DNA of 64,000 nucleotides from Triparma verrucosa (taxonomy: Eukaryota > Sar > Bolidophyceae > Parmales > Triparmaceae), in assembly GCA_030267905.1 (NCBI GenBank), contig BRXX01000436.1, positions 1-64,000 of the forward strand, given 5' to 3'. The position numbers were made by a program, and so were the translations under genes. Shown here one piece after another: positions 22,579 through 31,390 of the stretch. The notes below the pieces were generated by a model that ran no database searches, was not told where the DNA came from, and was given only the letters and a program-made list of their open reading frames with translations. Position 1 is the stretch's first letter. Every line of letters begins with the position of its first letter.

Positions 22579-23681
22579 ATGAAGATAATTTCATCCTTTG
22601 GCCTAGCAGCGTCGGCTGCAACTTTTACCTCTACCTCCTCCTATTCTTTTCTTCCCTCTCCGTCTTGCCACGCGTCCTCCTCCTCGTCCCGGCGTGCCCT
22701 CCTCAAGACGCTTCCTTTATCCATCCCTCTCCTCCTCCCCCTCTCATCCTCCGCCGACGAGCCCAGCCTCTTCGACCAATTCGGCACCGACTCAAAATCA
22801 ATCAAACAAACGCCCAAAAAAACAGAACAGGTTATGGTCCCAAAATCAGCAGGAGCTATCGACCCTAACCTCAGAGCCAACTACTACTACCCTACAGCAC
22901 GCAAGCGTTACCTCCCACGAATAAAAAAAGGTGAGTGAGGAGATTATCGGAACCAATAAAATAAATCGGGTTATTACCCCCTGCCTCCTTTATCATTTCA
23001 TTTATAGATAAACTAATCGAATCCCCCAGCCTCCGACGAAATCTCCCTCGTCCCCGACCTAATAGCTTCCTCCTCCTGGTCTTCCGTAACCGACTTCTCC
23101 ACAAAAACCGCCGACGATACCGTCCTCCCCATGAAACTCTACACCTCCTCTCTAGCCGGTCAAGGTCTAAACCTAAAATCCTCCACAATAACAATAATGT
23201 CAAAATCAGCAGAAGACTTCGACAAGTACAACAAACAGCTGCAGAAGGCGGCGAGTAAGAAGGACGTTGAGAAGAGTGTTGTTGCGCTGCAGAATATGGC
23301 GGTTGCGCTGCAGGATTATAGGGTCGAGGGGAAGTTGTTGGGGCCAGATGGAGGGGGGGATATTCCCAGGTGAGAGAATTATGGACGTTGTGAGGCTTAG
23401 GCTTTTCGAGCATTTGTGTAGAATATACGTTGTTTTTGTTATAACGTTTGTTCGGGTTGTTATTTGATTCGGTATTCTGCTGCAACCCCTCGTCTTTCCT
23501 TCTCTTAATATTCTAACGCCCCGTATCGGCGTCGCTCGTTTCGTTCTAAAATAGCGTGGAGGATATCAGACGCAGCGGATGCAGAGTCCAAGGACGTAGC
23601 TTCGAGAAGAAAATTATCGAAAGGGACGAGAAGCTTAAAAACGCGCAGACGAGCCCTGTTGAGAAGAAGGGGAAAGCTTAA
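22579..23681 (+). CDS. Thylakoid-lumen protein with twin-arginine signal, possibly PsbQ/Psb31-like
   Basis: Three exons (22579-22930, 23030-23369, 23555-23681; phases 1 and 2) give 272 residues. The precursor looks tripartite: an ER signal (MKIISSFGLAASAA), a Ser-rich transit region, then SSRRALLKTLPLSIPLLLPL ending at SSSA. That last part is a typical twin-arginine lumen signal with cleavage after Ala near residue 59. The mature part of about 210 residues contains NYYYPTARKRYLPRIKKA and two long helices rich in Lys and Asp. This arrangement resembles the four-helix PsbQ family and diatom Psb31, which stabilise the oxygen-evolving complex; that match is by eye and weak. It shares the 98-base divergent promoter region with the AlkB gene. 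Its end is 76 bases from the convergent Yos1-like gene. Confidence 0.72.
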
Positions 23682-23757
23682 AAAACTATTTGTTAATGTG
23701 GGTTTGGTTATTTTTTGAAAGACAAATATTGTTATGCACTTCCCAATTTAAATTACA

Positions 23758-24155
23758 CTACGTTCCTCCTAATATAAGTTCAAAAAGCACCGTCACACCA
23801 TTAAGCGCAATAACAGGTACCTTGACGTACTCCACGGCCGTGAGGAGTCCCGCGGCTTGGACTTTCAAGGGGGAGGAGGAGTACGCGTCGAGGGTGGAGG
23901 ATTCTAGACCGAGGGGACGGAGGAAACGAGGCTTTGAAAGGATTAGGAGGGAATTTGTTATTAGGAGACCGCACTGGGGGACACACGTTGTGTGTACTGA
24001 GTGTGAGAGTTGGAAGGTAATGGAATGCTTTATTCGATTTGTTCATTTTCGGCAATGTTTTTGGCAATATAAGAGCGTTTCGCCGCGTTTCGCCTAAAAT
24101 ATCGCTTTCATTCATGTATCGTTACCTTGAATAAATTGAATATTGAGAAACCCAT
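23758..24155 (-). CDS. Yos1/IER3IP1-like ER-Golgi transport protein
   Basis: Two exons on the minus strand: 24155-24126 (ten codons, MGFSIFNLFK) and 23973-23758. They are separated by a 152-base phase-0 intron (GTAACG...CCCCCAG) and give 81 residues. The product starts MGFSIFNLFKCGLLITNS, continues LSKPRFLRPLGL and ends EYVKVPVIALNGVTVLFEL. This is the whole pattern of Yos1 and human IER3IP1 (about 82 residues): an N-terminal membrane helix, an ERFL-like motif and a second hydrophobic helix after a conserved Val/Arg-rich turn. Yos1 partners Yip1/Yif1 in COPII vesicle transport between ER and Golgi. The gene is easy to miss because neither exon alone is a long open frame from an ATG. It is convergent with the lumen-protein gene and divergent from the SPX-RING gene, with 107 bases between start codons. 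Confidence 0.85.
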
Positions 24156-24262
24156 TATTGGTCGTATCGTATAAGGCCGAAAAAGGGTGTTAGCTTTGAA
24201 AAAAGGTAAATGCCTGCAAAATAAAGGCGAAGTTACTTCTAAAGTTTCCATCGCAGCTGATC

Positions 24263-25989
24263 ATGAAGGTCAGTTACTGCCAGAGGTGTCAATTGTCAAC
24301 GTTGTGGTATAATATGGTGTCCGAATTCGTAAAGGTTTTGCCAATTTCTGTGTGACATTTTCTGTTGCCTTTTGGAGACGTCGGCGGAAGTCGGAAGCTT
24401 CAGACTTTATTACATTATTACGACGATTACTATTACTAATGATATTATATACGAGGAGTAAAGTTTGTGTTGAATCGATCGAACGTTTGTTAAAATGTTA
24501 TAACTAGCGTATGTATGAAATAATCATACAAGAACTGGAAGACTTTAGCGATGGCCAAATGTCGCACTCACAAAACCTCACAAATCAAAGTCGTTCTAAC
24601 CCTAAAACAACTTAATCTATGCTATCGCAGTTCGGTCAAACGTACAAGGAATACCTCTCGAGTGATTTAATGTCCTGGCCTTCCACTCCAACCCCAAGCC
24701 CTTGGGACCCATCTTCCTCAACTCCTCCTCCCAACTCCTGCTCGACCTTCGTCGTGAATAACGTCCACGTCATAGGCTACAAAATGCTCAAGAAGAGGAT
24801 CAAGCGGCTGGACGGGAAAAGGATTGTCAACAGGGACAATGAGGAGAGGGACGAAATCGTGAGGGAACTGGAGAATCAAAGCAAGCTAGTGGAGAGAACG
24901 TTCATCATGAGGTACAATCAGATATGTCAGCAGAAGCTCGATTCGGAGAACACTCAGAACAGCGGCCAGCAGTCTCAAGAAAAGTCTAAGGAGAAGGACG
25001 AGCCCTCCTCCTCCTCCCGTCCTCGTTCCCTTAGCAGCGGCGTCGGGTGCGAGAAGCTTTCGGCCCAGCAGCTCGTAATGTTCGCCAGGATGAACGCCGT
25101 AGCCCTGAGGAAGATCGTCAAGAAGCTCTCGAAGAGGCTGGCGGCGATCGAGAGGGGGAGGGGGCAGGAGACGACGGAGGCGAATAATGAGAATACGAGT
25201 TTGTTGCCGCCGCGGCCCCCACAAAACAACAACAACAACAACAGCAATACCAACGAAGAAGAAGAATCCTCCGGGTCCGAAGAAATTCCCCCCACCTCCC
25301 CCCTAAGCGACAGCTCCGTCTCCCCCACGACCTCCCCCCCCACGATCTCCCTTGCCCCCGCCCCCCCCACCCCCGACTTCGGGTCCTCCCTAATCCTCCA
25401 ATTCCGCAAGTCCTACAAGTTCGCCGGCATGGAACGTCACATGCAGGAGCTCGTCGCCTTCGCCCTCCTCGAAAAGCTCGGGGGTGGTTCAGTAACCGCC
25501 TCCCCCCCCGACCTCAAGAGGACTATGTCCTCCCCCCCCTCCCCCCCCTCCTCCTCCCCCCAAAAGCGGCAACGTTCCAACTCCGAGAACCTCTTCATCT
25601 CAAAATTCCCCGAACTCGACTACACCTCCTCCTCCCTCGAATGCTCCATCTGCTTCGAACCTTTCTTCAAACCCGTATCCCTCCACTGCTCCCACAACTT
25701 CTGCCTCCCATGCATGGAGAAGTTAATCTTAAACTCTGAGCCTAATTTATCACCTTCAGAAGTCTACGCTGTTTTAAAACAGCAGAAGGAATTGATTATT
25801 AAATGCCCGTGCTGTAGGTCGTCGACGAGCGTGGGGAGTAAAATGCCTGTTTTGGGGACGTTGTGTAAAGCGAAGTATCCGGGGGAGTTTGAGGAGAGGA
25901 GGAAGGAGGTGGGGAAAGAGTTTGATGAGATTTTTGTTAAGGCTTGGAAGGAGGCTAATCAGTGTAATGCTAGTTGTGTTGTTAGTTGA
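24263..25989 (+). CDS. SPX-RING protein, NLA-type ubiquitin ligase
   Basis: Exon 1 is only ATGAAG (24263-24268). A 362-base intron (GTCAGT...CGCAG) leads to exon 2 at 24631-25989, giving 454 residues beginning MKFGQTYKEYL, the invariant start of SPX domains. SPX residues about 1-190 keep YKMLKKRIKR and the lysine-rich surface expected to bind inositol pyrophosphates. A low-complexity Ser/Pro/Asn stretch separates it from a helix and a C-terminal RING finger (CSICFEPFF, then HCSHNFCLPCMEKL and KCPCCRS). Plant NLA proteins of this architecture ubiquitylate phosphate or nitrate transporters when phosphate is plentiful. A similar phosphate-signalling role here is inference. Without the tiny first exon the protein would start MLSQFGQ at 24619, inside the intron end; the spliced start fits the family much better. 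Confidence 0.82.
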
Positions 25990-26322
25990 GAGTAGGGGGG
26001 GGGGGATGCAGAAAGGATAGTTTATTTTATATATGAAAAGGAGGTTAATAGCCTTTAAGTTTTTTTCTCGATTTTTCATTTGTTGTATTTTCCCCTGATT
26101 CCGGACTGATTGGAAATCGGACTAGAAGACAAGAACAACTGGCTTTAAACTTTTGTTGTTGTTGTTTTCATTCAATAGGGAACGATTCACGTCACATCAT
26201 ATAATTCCTTCCGAATCATACCTATATTTATCCGGGCTACATTTCAATATTGCTCTGAGCGCTTAGGTGCAAATAATATTTCCATAACATCATCCAATCC
26301 AACTGCAGTAGTCTATAAGTTG
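25990..26322. other. Spacer between two co-directional genes
   Basis: This 333-base spacer holds a G run just after the stop, T-rich 3' untranslated sequence of the SPX-RING gene and the upstream region of the next gene. I see no reading frame of note, repeat or RNA. Confidence 0.4.
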
Positions 26323-27882
26323 ATGAGCTCCTCTAAGATCCAGCCGGCCTTGGCGGGGGCCGCGCCTAATCGGAGGCCGTCGATGGGGGGGGTGAGGAGA
26401 TCGTTCACGGCGCAGCTTAATAAGTTCGGGAACCTTCCTAACTTGGCTCTTATCATGGGGGCAGCGATGAGGTGAGGGGGAGAGGGGGAGGCACCCTACG
26501 AGGAGGCGAACGAGGCATATTATTTTGGTGGTGGTGAGGGCTCGGTGCTAACTCGCAACGTCGTCTTCGTTCGTCGCAGTTTTTCTGACCTCGCCTTCGA
26601 CATGGTCATGATCATCGAATACTTTCGGTACAGCATTGCTTCAGCCTACGCTACAATCGGGACGATCATATTATCCCTCTTCTTCCAATGCTGCGTGGTG
26701 CTCGTCGCCCATAGGATGAGGAAGAAGCGGTACATCTTCAGGGAGCTCTTATACGTTGTCACCTGCGTCAAACCCGGCGTCGACGCGTACAGAGTCGTGA
26801 CAAAGCAGCCTCTACCCGTAGGCGCAATGGTGACAGCTCACGAAGAAATGATGTACCACCGCGGGGTGGAGCTGTTCATTGAGTGCGTACCGGGCTGCCT
26901 GATCCAGGCGATCGCCTACGTCAACACCCAGCAGACCACAGTCGCCACCCTTTCCCTGCTGTCCAGCATCTTGACTGCAGCGTTCATCTCGGCTTCCACC
27001 ACAATAGAGAAGGACGCCAGTTCTGAAGGCCGGATCCGATTCCCCGATTTTTATGACCTCATTCCGTTAGATTCGCTACCGAGAGGCTTTGCGGTCTGCG
27101 TTCTGATTTACTTTGTAGCGTTCTTTCAACTGACAGCGAAGACATTCGCCTTGGCATTATGCAACGCCGAGAGCAGTTCCATCCTGGCCATCTACTTAGG
27201 CGTCGACCTCCTCCTCTTATTCGTGTACAAGGCCCTGCGAAACGATTTCACTTACTGGGCCCCCACTAAAAATCCAGCCGCCACTGTATTCATTGCAGTC
27301 ATGGCGCGTACAGCATTTAAAGTATGCTTAGATTTCACCGCCCCCTTCCAAGCTCGTCACCCGTACGAACTCGGCGGAGCTTACTTCTGCTTCGTCATGA
27401 TCACCACTCCGATCGTATGCATATACTTCGGTAGCAGGTACCTAAACTACGTAGAAGGAGAGTCTGCCGCTTCGAAGTTCACCTACATCTTCACCCCTGA
27501 GCAGGTGTACGGCGCGATCGGAGGTTTGATCGTCGCGCAGGTGACGACGTTCTGCTTGTTTTTGCGACTTATAGAGCCGAAGTACCGCGAGACTTTCATG
27601 TCCTTCAAGACGGGTTCTCAGCATGTTATCGGGACGTTCAGGACTGCGACGAACGAACGGGTGAAGATTGGCGTTATGAACAACCACAGGTCGCTGTGGA
27701 AGGAGATCGAGGAGGACGTACGAGTTTGGCTGAACGAGAACCTGGAGAAGTGGATCGAGGAGGAGCAGGAATGGTTCAACGACAGCGTTAAGGCCATGGT
27801 GTTGGATGACTTAGTGGACGACCCCTCGCTGTTGAAAGTGCTAAAAAATCAGACGTTCATGAGACTCTCAGAGGGGGAATAG
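26323..27882 (+). CDS. Hypothetical multipass membrane protein
   Basis: Two exons (26323-26471 and 26580-27882, phase 2) give 483 residues. A basic, Ser/Ala-rich N-terminus (MSSSKIQPALAGAAPNRRPS) is followed by about eight hydrophobic segments. These include YATIGTIILSLFFQCCVVLV, FAVCVLIYFVAFFQLTAK, AIYLGVDLLLLFVYKAL, TVFIAVMARTAF, YFCFVMITTPIVCIYFG and AIGGLIVAQVTTFCLFLRL. The cytosolic-type C-tail is acidic and Trp/Glu-rich (VWLNENLEKWIEEEQEWF). The loop HEEMMYHRGVELFIECVPGC has the look of a conserved family motif, and I associate it with large uncharacterised stramenopile membrane-protein families, but I cannot name it. No transporter signature is recognised. The start was chosen because exon 1 joins exon 2 in the right phase at a GTGAGG donor. 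Confidence 0.7.
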
Positions 27883-27975
27883 ACGGGAAGCCAAACAACG
27901 GCAACAACGCCCCCAAAAAAAACGAACATAAAAAATAAAAACACACTCCGGCTACCTTTACGGTTTCTTTTAATG

Positions 27976-28612
27976 TTAAACTTCCCCATCCTCCTCCTCA
28001 TCCTCAACCCCCAAAAAATGTTCCCAACCCCTCCACCCCCCAACCCTCATATAATACTCCTCCGGATCACTCGGTATATAACTGTTCCTTTTCTCTCCGT
28101 CCATAATCCATTCTTTCCATTCTTTTTCGGATATCCATCGACGATTCCATGCTGTTACCCATTTTCTGGGGGATTTTATAAAGTGTTAGAATTAGACAAA
28201 ACGTTGAAAATGTCAACACAGATAAGAGGAAATACGACGATGTTACGAATTACATTTTACTACCACGTTGTCAATTTAAGAATCGTTCTCTTATCCTTCA
28301 TATTACGCACTGTAATTCTACAACCGCCTCTCACCTACACTCCTCATACGGAAGGTGCCTCGGCTTGGATTTAAGAATCGATTTAATTCTAGAGGTTTCG
28401 AGACGGAGGGCGCTTACGCGCCATTGGAGGTCGGGGAGGGTTGAATCGGAGGAGGGATCGGAGGTTGAACGGAGGGAGATGGAGGGGTTTTGGAGAAGGG
28501 AAGGGGGAATTGGGGGATTTAAGGGACTTAAGGGGAACGGTTGTACAAGTATGAAAGTATATGAGTGGTGGATGAAGCATAGTGTTAGAAGCACGTGAAG
28601 AAGTCCTTGCAT
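27976..28612 (-). CDS. Small secreted protein with integrase-repeat-like motif
   Basis: Two exons (28612-28335 and 28165-27976; phase 2, GTGAG...CCCCCAG, 169-base intron) give 155 residues. A signal peptide MQGLLHVLLTLCFIHHSYT is followed by a Pro/Ser-rich stretch. A C-terminal Trp-rich segment, encoded mainly by exon 2, has W...W.....EW.EWI.DG, then YIPSDPEEYYMRV and GWRGWEHFLG. The order EW..W..G..P..IPS.P...Y...GW.GW..FLG matches the repeat found in many algal and stramenopile proteins, often annotated as an integrase-like repeat. A single copy is present and its function is unknown. The signal peptide could equally be the first part of a plastid presequence. Its end is 93 bases from the convergent membrane-protein gene. 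Confidence 0.62.
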
Positions 28613-29056
28613 GCTCGTCACGCTCGAGAAGTGTGTGTTTCAAAGCTCCTTTTTTATGAAATAATATCTGCTGGCAAAAAGAGGAAAGTTTAAATTTGTC
28701 TGTGAGAAGAATTGGCGACGCAAACGCTAATCGTCATTGAATAACGTTATAACTTATTGCTTTAAGGGTCCAGGTAATTAAGCATGCTTTGTATTAGTTG
28801 CCGTTATGTATGATTAATTATATGATTAAATGGTATGATTAAATGTTAATGAAAAGCTCGTGATGGTAAAAAGTGTTTACTTTTACAACAGTATTTAATC
28901 CCCTTTAATCCCTCACACAGTCAGTCCCTCACACAGTCAGTCCCTCACACAGTCAGTCCCTCACACAGTCCGTCCCTCACACATCGTCCTACACATCGTC
29001 CTACTTACTCTCCTCACATCCCATCATATCCCATCATAGATCATCCCATCATAGCT
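28613..29056. promoter_or_regulatory. Divergent AT-rich spacer
   Basis: This is 444 bases between two start codons. The left part is AT-rich with repeated ATTAAATG/ATTAATTA motifs. The right part, next to the ICMT start, is a CT-rich leader containing the 16-base tandem repeat. It is likely to hold both promoters. Confidence 0.45.
28910..28983. repeat. 16-base tandem repeat in a 5' leader
   Basis: Four and a half copies of CCCTCACACAGTCAGT run head to tail; the fourth copy has one change (CCGT). They are followed by shorter CACATCGTCCTA and CCCATCATA(T/G) repeats up to 29053, just before the ICMT start codon. Confidence 0.9.
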
Positions 29057-30178
29057 ATGTCTATAACATCATTCCTAAAAACCTCCCTAACAAACTTCCA
29101 ATCCTTCCTCTCCTTCGAACCTTCCTCCTCCCTTGCCTTCCTCACACCCTCCTCCCCCGCCCGTTCCGGTTTCCTCGGTCTCCTCCTTGGTTCCCTCCTA
29201 ACCTTCCACCTCCTCCTTCCCCTCCTCCTCCCCTCCCTCCTAAAATGGTGCCTCTACACCGTCTCCCTCCTAACCTTCCACGTGCTAGAATACGTTATAA
29301 CGGCTTTATATAACGGGAGGGTTTTGACAAGCACGTCTTTTCTTGTTGATCATTCTGAAGCTTATACTGTTGCTGCGGTAGCTAGTTGGACTGAGGTGAG
29401 AATATGTTTTATGATATTGGAATGTCAGAACAAAAAACGATTGGATTCAGAAAAAACAAATGCTGAAGCAGTGAGATTGGGAACGAGTGGAAACATAAGG
29501 CTTAGTGATACAAAGCCTGTGTAATAACGCCTGTACATGATGTGAAACACTGAAGCGTCTTAAACGTAACTACGACATTGATAAGAACGAACATTACTAT
29601 GAAAACATCCTAAAAAACGCACTTACCCTCATCCCCCCCCTCCCCTCTTCCTCTTTTTTCTCAGTACTGGTTCCGAACCTTTCTCTTCGGTCCAACCCCT
29701 CTTACAAATTTGAACTATCTCGGTATCTCCCTCGTCCTCCTCGGTCAATCCTTACGATCCTTATCCTTAATAACCTGCGGTTCAAATTTTAATCATATTA
29801 TACAGGTTGAGGGGAGTAATGTTAATAAGAGGCAGAGGTTGGTTAGGGAAGGGGTTTATAGGGTTTTTAGACATCCGAGTTATACGGGGTGGTTTTATTG
29901 GAGGTGAGAAGAGAAGGAGAACAATATATTCGAATGTTATTATTTATGTTATTCGACACAATCTTCTTACAATAACAAACATGTTATGTAATAAATGTTG
30001 AAGCGTCGGAACGCAATGTATACTAGGCAACCCAATATGCATAGTAGCGTACACTTACGTGAGCTGGAAATTTTTTAAGGAGAGGATACCGTTTGAAGAG
30101 AAGACTTTGGAAGGGAGGTTTAAGGAGTATAAGGAGTATAAGGAGAAGAGTTGGGTTGGGATACCTTTTATTAGATGA
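29057..30178 (+). CDS. ICMT: Isoprenylcysteine carboxyl methyltransferase
   Basis: Three exons (29057-29395, 29665-29903, 30004-30178; phases 0 and 2) give 250 residues. The product is very hydrophobic, with multiple membrane helices. The family core is clear: FHVLEYVITALYN, SFLVDHSEAYTVAAVASWTE, FNHIIQVEG, LVREGVYRVFRHPSYTGWFYWSV, GNPICIVAY and the C-terminal ERIPFEEKTLEGRFKEY. His and Arg in RHPSYTGW and the following Glu line the SAM pocket in known structures. The enzyme methylates the C-terminal prenylcysteine of Ras/Rho-type proteins and lamins at the ER membrane. Length (human 284, yeast 239) is normal. The first intron is 269 bases, longer than most here. Confidence 0.93.
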
Positions 30179-30254
30179 GGAAATGGGTGTGAAGGTTGGA
30201 TGTTGTGAAAAATTCGTTTTTGTCTTTATTTGTTTTTAGTTTTAGAACCTAATC

Positions 30255-30530
30255 CGCCCCGATGTTCCGCCTGATGTTCAGTCGGGGCGTTTCACGCTTC
30301 TTTCTGACTTCGTGAAAGGGTCAAACTGGACCAACCTTCCAGAGCACGAGATCTAAAGTATCGAGTTGTAGGCTGCCGGGAGTTGCACTCGGCCTGTGTT
30401 TGTTTGGTAAACATACTAAAAGATTGCTGTGTGAAGTCGAAACGTGAAGTTTCCCGGTGTGGGACTGCTAGAGACAACAGGAGGAAGTTCCCAACCCTCA
30501 CTCAAACGTCAAGGTTGGCCTTCGAAGCGC
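30255..30530. ncRNA. Possible structured non-coding RNA, strand unknown
   Basis: No credible frame crosses this interval, yet it has several paired segments. A perfect 8-base stem CGCCCCGA/TCGGGGCG lies at 30255-30262 and 30282-30289. A hairpin GCCGGG/CTCGGC lies at 30375-30380 and 30388-30393 with loop AGTTGCA. GAAAC/GTTTC pairs at 30439-30443 and 30449-30453. A long-range 8-base match CCAACCTT (30331-30338) pairs with AAGGTTGG (30511-30518) and would close the middle. I could not match it to U1-U6, 5S, 7SL, RNase P/MRP or telomerase RNA by their conserved motifs. The pairing may be fortuitous. Confidence 0.25.
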
Positions 30531-30612
30531 CCGAGCGTCCCCTAAAAGAGCCATCCGAAGCCAGCTAAAGCGCCCCAACCCCCATCGTTGACGGTATTGG
30601 TAAGGTAAAGGG

Positions 30613-30768
30613 TCAGTTCAGGGTCAGGTTCATCCTCGGGCCACGCTTTTCTGCTGCAGCCTCTTTTATTCGAATGCTTCGCGAGGTGTACGGGTCTTTG
30701 CCACCCTTGCGGATTCGCTCACGTTTCGAAGAACGTGAGGAGAAATTAGAGCTTGTTTTGTTCGGCAT
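30613..30768 (-). CDS. Small basic ORF, 51 residues
   Basis: The frame starts MPNKTSSNFSSRSSKRERIR, contains KGGKDPYTSRSIRIKEA and ends KRGPRMNLTLN. It is strongly basic with no membrane segment. The composition and the ordered PYTSRSIRIKEA stretch look like a real small nuclear or ribosome-associated protein rather than noise. There are no introns to support it and I know no family. It could be untranslated. Confidence 0.35.
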   Translation of the reverse strand: MPNKTSSNFSSRSSKRERIRKGGKDPYTSRSIRIKEAAAEKRGPRMNLTLN

Positions 30769-31108
30769 GATTTGTGTGTTGTAGAGAATAATGCAAGAGT
30801 GCAAGAGTGAGAAAAGAAAGCCTCCTGTCCTTGGTCAATTTAGCGAATCCCCTGGGACTTCACCCTAACGTCCCACCTCACCACCAACAATAGCGATCTG
30901 CTCCCTCCTCATTCCTCCACCCAGAAAATAGTTTTATAAGCCCCCCGCCCGCCGAAGAATCTTTCTACACCAAAAAATCTCCCCCTCAACAGCTAGCCCA
31001 AGCCCGACCAAAGCCTAGCCCCTCCCTCCCCGACCGACCCCGGCTCTCCACCCCCAAGCCCCCAAGCCCCCAACTTACCTAACCCACCCCGCAAAACATA
31101 GACATATT
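30769..31108. promoter_or_regulatory. Upstream region of the His-rich protein gene
   Basis: This 340-base region is very C-rich on the plus strand from about 30900 (runs of CCCCC, CCAAGCCCC) and ends in ACATAGACATATT before the ATG. Nothing coding is seen. Confidence 0.4.
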
Positions 31109-31353
31109 ATGTCAGACGAACTTGCGCCTCTCAAGACTAGCCACGGAGCCGGCTCCTCTACCCACCATCGCTCTTCCCACCACCACCACCACCACCACCA
31201 TCACCATCGGTCGAAAAGCCACACCCCTCACTCGGGCCACGGCAATCACCACCACCACCACCACCACCACCATCGTCACACCGGTCGCCACCATGGTCAC
31301 CACAAACATCACCACGAACCTAAGACGGAATTAACTGAGGAGGTAAGACCCCC

Positions 31354-31390
<37 letters not shown>

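Noticed and set aside
28910..28983. CRISPR-like array
   Set aside because: The 16-base units are adjacent without spacers, in a eukaryotic leader; a simple tandem repeat.
30372..30455. SRP RNA or tRNA in the possible structured region
   Set aside because: A short resemblance to the Alu domain and to the helix 8 GTCGAAACG is too weak, and no B-box is present.
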